Origin: Pleionea mediterranea | Lineage (GTDB): Bacteria > Pseudomonadota > Gammaproteobacteria > Enterobacterales > Kangiellaceae | Length of the DNA: 64,000 nt | NCBI RefSeq assembly: GCF_003148745.1 | Contig: NZ_QGGU01000012.1 | Span: 62,001-126,000 of the forward strand | Reading direction: 5' to 3' | Part shown: piece by piece, positions 20,088 to 27,893 of the stretch | Layout of the letters: each line of letters begins with the position of its first letter | Position numbering within the stretch: the first letter of the stretch is position 1 | Made by a program: the position numbers and the translations under genes | The notes under the pieces: model-generated | The model's database searches: none | Told to the model about the DNA's origin: nothing | The model's input: only the letters and a program-made list of their open reading frames with translations

Positions 20088-20919
20088 ACTTAAACACTTA
20101 ATACTAGCTTCGTTAATACTTCTGGTTGTTCATACTAATGTTCGTTCAGCCGATGGAAAGTTATTGGCAACACCCGGTGTTTCCCAAGTCGAAGGCTCAG
20201 CTGGCGGTGGTATTGTGCCCTGGGCGCAGTTGGCGGGTTATGCCAGTCGCGAACAGATATCTGGCAGTGGTTATTGCAGTAAAGTGAGTGTCGATGACTT
20301 TGCCTTAAATGTTTGCGGTGTACAGGCTAACTTTTTTGATCGAGTGGAAGTTTCCTATGCCAAACAAAGCTTTGAAGTTAAACCTCTAAATACCGATCTA
20401 AAACAAGACATCGTTGGTGCAAAAGTTAGATTGTACGGTGATCTGGTTTACTCGAAATGGCCTCAGATAAGTGTCGGCATTCAACATAAATCATTAAAAA
20501 CTGAAACCATAGCTTTTGCATTAGGGGCTAATAAAAAAAGTGACACTGACTTTTATATTGCTTCCAGCAAACTGCATCTTGGTGCTGTTGCTGGCTACAA
20601 CTGGTTATGGAATGTCAGTTTACGACACACACAAGCCAATCAAATGGGCTTGTTGGGTTTTGGGGGCGAAGGCAAGAATAAGCAATGGTTACTGGAAGCA
20701 TCAACTGCGGTATTGATGAGTCGCCATATTGCGATTGGTATGGAGTTTCGGGAAAAACCCGATAATTTAAACCTTGGCGAAGATCACTGGCGTGATGTGT
20801 TTGTCGCCTGGTTCCCCAATAAATCGGTAAGCGTTACCGCAGCCTGGGTTGATCTTGGCAGTATTGCAGCAATCAATGATCAAACTGGCTGGTATCTGTC
20901 GGTTACCGGTTATTTATAA
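20080..20919 (+). CDS. DUF3034-family exported protein
   Basis: Exported protein of unknown function resembling the DUF3034 family. ATG 20080 (MLKLKHLILAS) overlaps the preceding stop by 8 bases and begins a clear signal peptide cleaved near NVRSA; an earlier in-frame ATG at 20050 would lie wholly inside the GGDEF/EAL gene. The mature part is rich in alternating hydrophobic/polar strands ending in an aromatic/hydrophobic residue (VTGYL), which suggests an outer-membrane beta-barrel. Length 279. Its linkage to a cupredoxin and a GGDEF/EAL protein suggests a shared envelope process. No function should be inferred beyond that. Confidence 0.75.
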   Translation: MLKLKHLILASLILLVVHTNVRSADGKLLATPGVSQVEGSAGGGIVPWAQLAGYASREQISGSGYCSKVSVDDFALNVCGVQANFFDRVEVSYAKQSFEVKPLNTDLKQDIVGAKVRLYGDLVYSKWPQISVGIQHKSLKTETIAFALGANKKSDTDFYIASSKLHLGAVAGYNWLWNVSLRHTQANQMGLLGFGGEGKNKQWLLEASTAVLMSRHIAIGMEFREKPDNLNLGEDHWRDVFVAWFPNKSVSVTAAWVDLGSIAAINDQTGWYLSVTGYL

Positions 20920-20968
20920 TATTTTTTGATGTTTGGCACCCTATGGACAAAAGTTTTTAAGGTAGATA

Positions 20969-21400
20969 ATGAATACTATTAAAATTTTAATCGCTATAGT
21001 TTTTTGTACTTTGACTTCTTGCGTCAGTCTATCGACGGATAATAAACAGACTTTGTATCAAGAGCTGGGTGGTGAGACTGGCATTGAAAACATCGTTGAT
21101 GACTTGATCAATGAAATTGGTAATGATCAGCAAATTTTTCATTATTTTGCCAAAGCCGATATAACGCATTTCAGACAAGGATTAATAGAACATTTTTGCG
21201 CGATATCCAATGGACCCTGTGAGTATACCGGCGACAATATGATTGATATTCATACCGGCATGAATGTAAAAGAAACGGACTTTAATCATTTGGTGGACTT
21301 ATTAATTAACGCGATGGATCAAAATAATGTACCGCATAGTGTACAAAATCAATTACTCGCCAAACTTGTTCCTTTAAGAAAAGATATCATTTACCGATAA
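20969..21400 (+). CDS. Truncated haemoglobin (group 1-like) lipoprotein
   Basis: Small globin-like protein with a lipoprotein signal (LTSC, Cys18), so probably anchored in the envelope rather than cytosolic. The globin part begins YQELGGETGIENIVDDLI, matching the B-helix region of group 1 truncated haemoglobins, and His95 in NMIDIHTGMNV is the likely proximal (F8) haem ligand. Length 143. AAGG lies 7 bases before the ATG. It lies 49 bases after the DUF3034 gene and probably belongs to the same operon. Haem binding and gas sensing or detoxification are inferred, not shown. Confidence 0.8.
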   Translation: MNTIKILIAIVFCTLTSCVSLSTDNKQTLYQELGGETGIENIVDDLINEIGNDQQIFHYFAKADITHFRQGLIEHFCAISNGPCEYTGDNMIDIHTGMNVKETDFNHLVDLLINAMDQNNVPHSVQNQLLAKLVPLRKDIIYR

Positions 21401-21429
21401 GCGTTTATCGGCGGATTGAAAGATTCTTA

Positions 21430-22290
21430 TTAAGTTTCTAACTGCCCATTATTGGTTAAGTACACATCAAATCGATGTTTTTTTGTTGTGATTTGAAATG
21501 AAGGTGAACGTTCGGCAATAAATGGTGCTGATGCCGGACGTTTTACAACAACTCTTTCTTCAGCAACCTTACAGGCTATCGTTAAAAGCTCCGCGGCATC
21601 CATATCCTCTCCGGCAAGCTGTTTAAATATGCGCATTTCTTTTTTTACCGCGGCAGACTTATTGCGATCCGGAAACATGGGATCCATATAGATTACCTGG
21701 GGTTTTTCCGAGTTCTTTTGGCGGTTTAAATCCGTTAAATAATCGGTACTATTGGCGTGAATAAGCTTTAACTGACTAGCAGATAAACCTCGATCACCAT
21801 TTAGGTATAAGCGATTAATGGCATCGTTTAATAATAAATAGATCACCGGTTGACGCTCTATCGCAAGAACTTTGCAGCCCATGGATGTCAACAATAATGC
21901 TTCTCGGCCCATGCCTGCTGTTGTATCGATAACAAAAGGTGTTTTTGCTTTTTTTAATCCGACGGCTTTTGCCAGAGGTTCTTTACGCCCACCACCGTGT
22001 TGCCGTCGATAATTGAGTTGTGCTGATTGTAAATCAAAACTGAGTGAAAATGTCTGTTGCTGTAATACGCCTTTTAAAGTGAGTTGTTGATTGTCTTGTT
22101 GTAAAAACCATTCTTGTTCACTGGGTGTGTGGTTACCATTTTGCTCAAGGATCAAGTTACTCGATATTTTAGGATGGATACTCTCAGAAAAACTAGCTTC
22201 GGAAAGCAAAGAATACAGTGATGGATCGATGATTTTAATCAGGCGCTGTTGCGGCATCTGGGTATCCAGTGAATTATAAGTTCGACTCAA
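21430..22290 (-). CDS. rsmJ: 16S rRNA (guanine(1516)-N2)-methyltransferase RsmJ
   Basis: SAM-dependent methyltransferase for G1516 of 16S rRNA. The SAM site reads FVIDTTAGMGREALLL (~118-133), the catalytic motif is YMDPMFPDR (~201-209), and the family-typical VVKRPASAP follows near the C-terminus, all as in E. coli RsmJ (YhiQ). The block NYRRQHGGGRKEPLAKAVG before motif I is also characteristic. Length 286, slightly longer than the E. coli protein through its N-terminus. It is convergent with the haemoglobin gene and otherwise stands alone. Confidence 0.93.
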   Translation of the reverse strand: MSRTYNSLDTQMPQQRLIKIIDPSLYSLLSEASFSESIHPKISSNLILEQNGNHTPSEQEWFLQQDNQQLTLKGVLQQQTFSLSFDLQSAQLNYRRQHGGGRKEPLAKAVGLKKAKTPFVIDTTAGMGREALLLTSMGCKVLAIERQPVIYLLLNDAINRLYLNGDRGLSASQLKLIHANSTDYLTDLNRQKNSEKPQVIYMDPMFPDRNKSAAVKKEMRIFKQLAGEDMDAAELLTIACKVAEERVVVKRPASAPFIAERSPSFQITTKKHRFDVYLTNNGQLET

Positions 22291-22449
22291 AAATTATTAA
22301 CACGCTCTAGAGATGGAGTGATTATACGGTGTTGTCAGGATCTGAGAAACGCTAGATTCTACAAATGCTAATAGAGGGTGAGAACACTCAACGACCAGTT
22401 TAGTAATTATGATGGTTTAAAATGATGGTGTAAAATGATCGTTGAGAAA

Positions 22450-22477
22450 GATTCAGTGAAACGGAGTTCACTGAATC
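22450..22477 (-). terminator. Hairpin, possible terminator of the 22.5-kb lipoprotein gene
   Basis: Perfect 11-bp inverted repeat (GATTCAGTGAA / TTCACTGAATC) with a six-base loop, 50 bases beyond the stop of the minus-strand gene. Only a broken U-run (CTTTCTC) follows, so it may be a weak terminator or an RNA-stabilising hairpin. Confidence 0.45.
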
Positions 22478-22528
22478 AGAGACAAATATAAGGTGCCGCA
22501 ATCACACCAGTCCAAAGTATTATATTAC

Positions 22529-22801
22529 TCAGTCGCTTTTATGCTGGACGATTTGGGGGCAGGCCGTTACACGGCAATTGGTTTGCTTGCCAGCGCTAAA
22601 ACCTTGCTGATACTCGCTGGGTTTAAATCCATCGGGCGTACCGTACACCATGTGATAATTATCGCGCCAATTCTCAGTAAAGCCGGATTGGGCTTCCTTA
22701 AACCCCAGGTTATACCAATTGGTTGGTTTAAAAGTTTGTTGTTGCCAACCACCACACGCGGTTAACAGGCTAACAATAAACAGTACAACAATGGATTTCA
22801 T
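22529..22801 (-). CDS. Small lipoprotein, DUF2799-like
   Basis: Starts at ATG 22801 (MKSIVVLFIVSLLTAC), a clean lipoprotein signal with Cys at residue 16; a further in-frame start at 22840 would precede the signal with 13 polar residues. The mature part has paired motifs WYNLGFKEAQSG and YQQGFSAGKQTNC, resembling the DUF2799 pattern of repeated Gly-containing G-x-x-x-G units with a Cys. About 90 residues. Function unknown. Divergent from the MMPL transporter. Confidence 0.65.
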   Translation of the reverse strand: MKSIVVLFIVSLLTACGGWQQQTFKPTNWYNLGFKEAQSGFTENWRDNYHMVYGTPDGFKPSEYQQGFSAGKQTNCRVTACPQIVQHKSD

Positions 22802-22992
22802 AGATAAGCTCTTCTGGTCAATTTTAGTGGTAGCGGGCAAATCACTAGTCAGCCAATTGCTAACATCCCAATAACTAACAACGCCCTGATTTAAACAGTA
22901 TAGATAGTAAATGATAACTGTGTCACATTTTTATACAGGAATGTCAGTTGCTTTTCATTGGCCACTGCTGAAAAAAGTGGCAAGTGTGAATA

Positions 22993-23022
22993 TTGACAGA
23001 CCAACCGGTCTGTTTATATACT
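22993..23022 (+). promoter_or_regulatory. Promoter with overlapping TetR-type operator
   Basis: A consensus -35 TTGACA (22993-22998) and -10 TATACT (23017-23022) are 18 bases apart. The perfect inverted repeat ACAGACC-AACC-GGTCTGT (22996-23013) overlaps the -35 box and fills most of the spacer. This is the geometry and sequence style of TetR-family repressor sites. It points at the MMPL-LolA-like-TetR operon, whose last gene encodes a TetR regulator, so autorepression is the natural reading. Confidence 0.8.
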
Positions 23023-23145
23023 TCTGCCCTATATTGGTCTATCTAATAACTGATGTATGACAAGCGTGTGACGGTATAAACAATTCGGCCGTTACCGCTG
23101 ACACTATTGTTTGACAATCATCACCTGACAAATCGGGAGCTTTGT

Positions 23146-25503
23146 ATGAAAAATAAAAGGGTGGTCGCCTACGCAGAATGGATCATTCGCTGGCGCTGGC
23201 TGGTTATATTTTTGTCGCTGGTATCTGTAGCGGCCATGATAACCGGCTTTTCAAAAATGGATTTTAAAAGCGACTACCGCATCTTTTTCTCCAAAGATAA
23301 TCCGCAGTTACTGGCGTTTGAAGACATGCAGGACACCTACTCCAAGTCGGATAACGTGTTATTTGTGATAACGCCAAAAAACGGTGATGTGTTCACTCCG
23401 GATACTCTGGAAACACTGCAATGGCTGACAGAAGAAGCCTGGCAAACCCCGTTATCCACCCGTGTCGACTCCATTACCAACTTTCAGTACACCTACGCCG
23501 ATGGCGATGAGCTGATTGTTGAAGATCTGGTGCAGCAACCCTCTTCCTTGTCGAAGCAGGATCTGCAGCGCATCGGTGATATTGCTATATCGGAGCCACT
23601 ACTGGTTAACCGGCTGATCGCCGAAGACAAAGGCACCACAGCGGTGAATGTAACCGTTGAAGTACCCGATGATCCGCAAACTGCAGAAGAAAAACAGGCG
23701 GTGATGGTAATTGCCAATTTTGCCCGTGAGCTGGCGCAAAAGGTCGAACAAAGAAACCCAAATCTTGAGGTCAGGCTGACCGGCATGGTAATGATGAATG
23801 TGTCATTTCCGGAAGCCACCATAAAAGATTTAAGCACGCTTTTACCGATAATGGCGTTTATTGTGGTGCCCGTATTTATGTGGTTTATGGTGCGCTCCAC
23901 CAGCGGTGTGATCACCTCGGTCTTGTTGAATCTATTTTCTATTTTAGGTGCCTGGGGTTTGTTCTTTTATCTGGGAGGTTATCTGTCTGGTCCTGCCATG
24001 AGCACGCCGATAGTGATATTGACCATGGGAGTCGCAGATGCGGTGCATATATTGGTAACCTTTCTACAGCAAATGCGGCGTGGCGATTCAAAACAGCAGG
24101 CCATGGTGGAGTCGTTACGGCTTAATATGCAGCCAATATTTTTAACCAGTATCACCACTATTATTGGCTTTTTAAGTATGAATGCATCCGATGTGCCGCC
24201 ACTGCATGACTTTGGCAATATTGTGGCAATCGGTGTTGGCCTGGCGTTTATTTATTCGGTTACCTTTTTGCCGGCACTGCTTATGGTAATGCCGGTAAAA
24301 GTACGCAGTAAAGAGCCCAAGGCCTACCACTGGATGGATAATCTTGGTGACTGGGTTATTGCAAAGCGAAAAGTATTGTTACCCAGCTTTGCTTTATTGA
24401 GTGTCGGTGTTATAGCGTTTATTCCCAACAATGAGCTGAACGATGAGTTTGTGAAATATTTCAGTAAAGAAGTGCCGTTCCGGGCAGATACTGACTACAC
24501 CAGCGAACACTTAACCGGCATCTATAATGTGTTTGTATCGGTTAAAACCGGTAAAGCCAATGGCATTAGTGAGCCCGAATATTTAAAAGCAGTGGATGAC
24601 TTTTCCCAGGTTGCAGAAACCTGGTCGGAAGTGCGCCATGTAGAAACCATCACCGACATTATGAAGCGGCTGAATAAAAACATGCACGCCGATGATCCAG
24701 AATGGTACCGACTGCCTGAGCGCAAAGATTTAGCGGCACAATATTTATTGCTTTACGAAATGTCACTGCCTCAGGGGCTTGATCTCACCAATCAGATCAA
24801 CCTTGATAAATCGTCCGTTCGTGTCGGGCTGACACTGTATAACCTGTCATCAAATGAATTACTGGTGCTGGAAGATCGTATCTACGACTGGTTTAACAAC
24901 AATGCCCCTCAGTATGAGCTGGATGTGGCCAGTTCCAACATGATGTTTGCGCACATAGGCGAGCGAAACATTAAAAGCTCTTTATCAGGCACTTTGATTG
25001 CACTGGTGTTAATTTCGTTGATACTGATGTTTGCGTTACGCTCCTTTAAACTGGGCATGTTAAGTCTTATTCCCAACTTATTACCGGCGGCTCTTGCGTT
25101 TGGTCTTTGGGGAATGCTGGTAAGTAACGTAGGTATGGGGTTATCGGTTGTAGTTGGCATGACTCTGGGTATTGTTGTTGACGATACCGTCCACTTTTTA
25201 AGTAAGTACCTGCGTGCCCGCCGCGAGAAAAACTTAAGCCCGCAGGACGCGGTTCGTTATGCGTTTCAAACCGTTGGCATGGCATTAACGGTGACCACCA
25301 TTGTTCTGGTGGCCGGTTTTTACATTATGACGTTATCAACCTTCACCATGAACAGTGAAATGGGCATGATGACGGCCATGACCATTGCCATCGCACTAAT
25401 TGTCGATTTCTTATTACTCCCTCCACTTTTAATTAAACTTGAGGAAAAACAACATGAAAAAGCTACTACTGACTCTGAGCTTGCTGAGTCTACTGCCTCT
25501 TAA
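23146..25503 (+). CDS. RND/MMPL-family transporter
   Basis: Large inner-membrane protein of the RND superfamily, MMPL/SSD type. The plan is one membrane helix near the N-terminus, a periplasmic loop of ~180 residues, five clustered helices, then the same arrangement again (second half starting about residue 410, SFALLSVGVIAFI). Start at ATG 23146 (MKNKRVVAYAEW) with GGGAG upstream; ATG 23107 would add 13 polar residues and lacks a ribosome-binding site. Length 785. The next gene, a LolA-like protein, overlaps its end by 50 bases. This transporter plus outer-membrane-lipoprotein-sorting pairing suggests lipid or lipoprotein traffic across the envelope; the cargo is unknown. Confidence 0.85.
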   Translation: MKNKRVVAYAEWIIRWRWLVIFLSLVSVAAMITGFSKMDFKSDYRIFFSKDNPQLLAFEDMQDTYSKSDNVLFVITPKNGDVFTPDTLETLQWLTEEAWQTPLSTRVDSITNFQYTYADGDELIVEDLVQQPSSLSKQDLQRIGDIAISEPLLVNRLIAEDKGTTAVNVTVEVPDDPQTAEEKQAVMVIANFARELAQKVEQRNPNLEVRLTGMVMMNVSFPEATIKDLSTLLPIMAFIVVPVFMWFMVRSTSGVITSVLLNLFSILGAWGLFFYLGGYLSGPAMSTPIVILTMGVADAVHILVTFLQQMRRGDSKQQAMVESLRLNMQPIFLTSITTIIGFLSMNASDVPPLHDFGNIVAIGVGLAFIYSVTFLPALLMVMPVKVRSKEPKAYHWMDNLGDWVIAKRKVLLPSFALLSVGVIAFIPNNELNDEFVKYFSKEVPFRADTDYTSEHLTGIYNVFVSVKTGKANGISEPEYLKAVDDFSQVAETWSEVRHVETITDIMKRLNKNMHADDPEWYRLPERKDLAAQYLLLYEMSLPQGLDLTNQINLDKSSVRVGLTLYNLSSNELLVLEDRIYDWFNNNAPQYELDVASSNMMFAHIGERNIKSSLSGTLIALVLISLILMFALRSFKLGMLSLIPNLLPAALAFGLWGMLVSNVGMGLSVVVGMTLGIVVDDTVHFLSKYLRARREKNLSPQDAVRYAFQTVGMALTVTTIVLVAGFYIMTLSTFTMNSEMGMMTAMTIAIALIVDFLLLPPLLIKLEEKQHEKATTDSELAESTAS

Positions 25504-26236
25504 TAGCCTGGCAGAAACGGCTGAAGAAAAAGGTTTGGCGATTGCCAAAGAAGCCGAACAACGCAATACCGGCTGGAATAACTCAAAAGCAAAAATGGTG
25601 ATGAAACTGATCAGTAAGTCGGGCGATACCAGCTCGCGCCAAATTCGTGTTCAGTCACTGGAAGTTGAAAACGACGGCGATAAGAGCCTGACTATTTTTG
25701 ATGAACCAAAAGACGTGGAAGGCACCGCTTTTCTTTCGTTTTCTCACGCGCAACGACCTGATGAGCAATGGCTTTACTTGCCGGCACTGAAACGTGTGAA
25801 ACGTATTTCTTCGAGCAATAAGTCGGGCCCTTTTATGGGCAGCGAGTTTTCATTTGAAGATTTATCGTCGTTTGAGCTGGAAAAGTACGACTACAAATAC
25901 CTGCACGACGATGAAGTTGATGGAAAGCCCGTGTACGTGGTGGAAAGCTATCCAACCTATGAGCACTCAGGCTACACCCGGCTGGTAAATTATATTGATC
26001 AAAAAGAATATCGCATTTTGAAAACAGAGTATTATGATAGAAAAAATGCGTTATTGAAGACATTGGTCAACAGTGAGTACAAGCTTTATCTGGATGACTA
26101 TTGGCGAGCGCATAAAATGGAAATGCAAAATCATCAAAAAGGCAAGGCAACCATACTCACCTGGAGTGATTATGAGTTCCAGACCGGTGTTGATGAGCGA
26201 GATTTCAGTAAAAATGCGTTAAAGCGGATCCGCTAA
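25454..26236 (+). CDS. Outer membrane lipoprotein-sorting protein (LolA-like)
   Basis: Periplasmic LolA/LolB-like beta-barrel protein. Signal peptide MKKLLLTLSLLSLLPLNSLA (cleavage after residue 20). The mature part carries the family pattern: SRQIRV, FDEPKDVEGTAFLSF, EQWLYLPALKRVKRI, GPFMGSEFSFEDL. Start at ATG 25454 with GAGG upstream, inside the end of the transporter gene (50-base overlap, different frame). Length 260. Such proteins regularly accompany RND/MMPL transporters and are thought to shuttle a hydrophobic cargo between membranes. Confidence 0.85.
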   Translation: MKKLLLTLSLLSLLPLNSLAETAEEKGLAIAKEAEQRNTGWNNSKAKMVMKLISKSGDTSSRQIRVQSLEVENDGDKSLTIFDEPKDVEGTAFLSFSHAQRPDEQWLYLPALKRVKRISSSNKSGPFMGSEFSFEDLSSFELEKYDYKYLHDDEVDGKPVYVVESYPTYEHSGYTRLVNYIDQKEYRILKTEYYDRKNALLKTLVNSEYKLYLDDYWRAHKMEMQNHQKGKATILTWSDYEFQTGVDERDFSKNALKRIR

Positions 26237-26258
26237 ACGCAGTTGTTAGAGGTTTATT

Positions 26259-26864
26259 ATGGTGGTACTTCGAAATCCAGATGAAACGCGGCGACGAATA
26301 CTCGAAGCCGCGCTGGAGGAAATTCATTTAAGGGGCTTTCAGGGCATGCGTGTGGAGCATATTTTGACACGCACCAAACTGACAAAAGGCGCCCTGTACC
26401 ACCATTTTGCTAATAAAATGGCCATTGGCTATGCGATTGTGGATGAAATACTGGGTCAGGATGTGATGAATCGTTGGGTGATGCCACTCAAAGATTCCGA
26501 TGATCCGGTAAAAACCATCATCGATATTTGTGAGCAGGAACGCGCCGGCAATACCGCCTCCGAGATTGAAAAAGGCTGCCCAATCAATAATTTATCTCAA
26601 GAAATGTCACCCATTGATGAAGGCTTTCGAGAGCGGCTTGAGGCCGTGTATCAGGAGTGGACCGGCGCAATTGCTGATGCTTTAAGACGTGGGCAGGAAA
26701 AAGGCACCATACGAAAAGAGGTTAGTCCGGAAAAAGTAGCCAAGTTTTTATTGGCGTCGCTGCAAGGTATTATTGGCGTGGCCAAATGTTGTCGCCATGA
26801 CAATATGCTGGATGATATGGCAGATTGCCTGAAAGACTACCTGATGCAGCTGAGGGTTTCATAA
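26259..26864 (+). CDS. TetR-family transcriptional regulator
   Basis: N-terminal TetR DNA-binding domain (residues ~8-55: TRRRILEAALEEIHLRGFQGMRVEHILTR, then KGALYHHFANK in the recognition helix region). The C-terminal ligand-binding region (~75-195) resembles the TetR_C domain with Cys in GCPINNLSQEM. Length 201. It follows the LolA-like gene by 22 bases with AGAGG before the ATG. Likely represses its own operon through the palindrome at 22996-23013; the inducer is unknown. Confidence 0.9.
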   Translation: MVVLRNPDETRRRILEAALEEIHLRGFQGMRVEHILTRTKLTKGALYHHFANKMAIGYAIVDEILGQDVMNRWVMPLKDSDDPVKTIIDICEQERAGNTASEIEKGCPINNLSQEMSPIDEGFRERLEAVYQEWTGAIADALRRGQEKGTIRKEVSPEKVAKFLLASLQGIIGVAKCCRHDNMLDDMADCLKDYLMQLRVS

Positions 26865-26988
26865 AGTGTATAAGGTATAACTCGATGTGGCAGCAATATG
26901 AAAAGAATACAATTTAAGTGGGCAGTCGATATTTTAAAACCATGAATTCAAAAACAGATTAACATCGAGCTTTATTTCATCTCATCTG

Positions 26989-27047
26989 TTTCGCCCTTTT
27001 GGGCGACCTTCTTTTTCAGGCCAAAAAGAAGGCAAAAGGCCCTGCGT
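26989..27047 (+). repeat. Dispersed two-hairpin repeat, copy A
   Basis: Starts GTTTCGCCC, then a short CGCCC/GGGCG hairpin, then CTTTTT...AAAAAG and GGCAAAAGGCCCTGCG. The same arrangement recurs near 50.42 kb and, inverted, near 50.86 kb. It lies in the 619-base gap (26865-27483) after the tetR gene, directly before the cloverleaf-like element. Confidence 0.6.
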
Positions 27048-27052
27048 TCCAA

Positions 27053-27192
27053 CAATTAAGCCCTACGGGTTCCTCAAAATCACTCATACCTGTCAACACA
27101 CCGTTATTGACAGCCTTCCATGGCTGACAATAACTTCCACTGGCGTCCATGCCAGTGGCTGTGTGCGGTATGACTGATTTTGAGCTTAATTG
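27053..27192. repeat. Cloverleaf-like structured element (140 nt)
   Basis: Nested inverted repeats. Outer stem: CAATTAAG (27053-27060) with CTTAATTG (27185-27192), then an 18-bp stem with one mismatch (27073-27090 with 27167-27184), interrupted on the left by a bulge that itself folds as CCC-TAC-GGG. Inside sit two further hairpins: a 12-bp stem with one mismatch (27104-27115/27122-27133) and CCACTGGC/GCCAGTGG (27137-27144/27151-27158). No convincing protein is encoded. It could be a structured RNA or a mobile REP/MITE-type element. Confidence 0.6.
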
Positions 27193-27296
27193 AGTCACTC
27201 TAAAACCTGAAAAACAACTATGTCAAAGCTATACTGTCTGTTTGCCTAGAGCTCTTTTGATTGTCACAGTAAGATCATGTCTAAAACATCAGGGCA

Positions 27297-27321
27297 AAAA
27301 AATGCCCCGACCAGCGGGGCA
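27297..27321 (-). terminator. Terminator on the minus strand
   Basis: TGCCCCG (27303-27309) pairs with CGGGGCA (27315-27321), and the minus strand continues into seven U. It lies ~160 bases past the stop of the small DUF6316-like gene. Confidence 0.65.
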
Positions 27322-27483
27322 AATATCTCACTTTTTCAACCAAAGAGTACGTTTTTAACAAAAAACATCAAAAAACAACCAAAGTTAACTAGACCTTACA
27401 CAATTTAAACAACCGGGAAATCATTTAAACTTATACATTCAGACGACCCATATTCAGAATAGTTCAACATTTTTCAAAAACTT

Positions 27484-27678
27484 TTAGTGATTGGCAGCGC
27501 GTCGGAAGTTTGAGCGCATGGAGCGCACGTAATTCACCATCTCCAGCTCAGCGCTGGACTGATCCGGAAACGGCCCCATATTGATACCTTCTCGGGTATC
27601 GAAGAACCATCCGCTGCCTTTTTTAAAAATACGATCACGTTTGATAGTTTGAGAAGCTGACGATGTATAAACGTCCAT
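27484..27678 (-). CDS. Small conserved protein, DUF6316-like
   Basis: 64-residue protein (MDVYTSSASQTIKRDR start) with the motif WFFDTREGINMGPFPDQSSAELEMVNYV, which resembles small proteins annotated as DUF6316. Start at ATG 27678 with AGGA seven bases upstream; the longer reading from 27714 has no such site. No membrane segment or signal peptide. The function is unknown and I do not assign one. It lies downstream of a long palindrome at 27797-27834. Confidence 0.6.
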   Translation of the reverse strand: MDVYTSSASQTIKRDRIFKKGSGWFFDTREGINMGPFPDQSSAELEMVNYVRSMRSNFRRAANH

Positions 27679-27796
27679 ATCATTTATCCTGTTTTCAACT
27701 CGGCAATTTATCAAGGGTTGTCAGTATAGGTCATCTCTTTTAGGGATTATGTAGGTTTAGCTGATAATTTAATGTGAGAGATCCGCTATATTTAAA

Positions 27797-27834
27797 CGTC
27801 TATACAAGCGTTATTGTCATTGCTTGTATAGACG
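27797..27834. promoter_or_regulatory. Long palindrome between hemerythrin-like and DUF6316-like genes
   Basis: Perfect 13-bp inverted repeat CGTCTATACAAGC / GCTTGTATAGACG separated by 12 bases. It is downstream of the hemerythrin-like gene and 119 bases upstream of the DUF6316-like start. Only three U follow on the minus strand, so an operator is at least as likely as a terminator. Confidence 0.45.
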
Positions 27835-27893
27835 ACTGTTGTATAGCGATGTATGGAAAAAGGTTATGACAGTTGATTGGTTTGCGTTGTCAG

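Noticed and set aside
22493-22765. 90-residue plus-strand reading frame opposite the small lipoprotein gene
   Set aside because: It is the antisense shadow of the lipoprotein, which has a clean signal and lipobox.
27016-27198. 60-residue minus-strand reading frame inside the cloverleaf element
   Set aside because: It lies entirely within nested inverted repeats; the base pairing explains the sequence better than coding.
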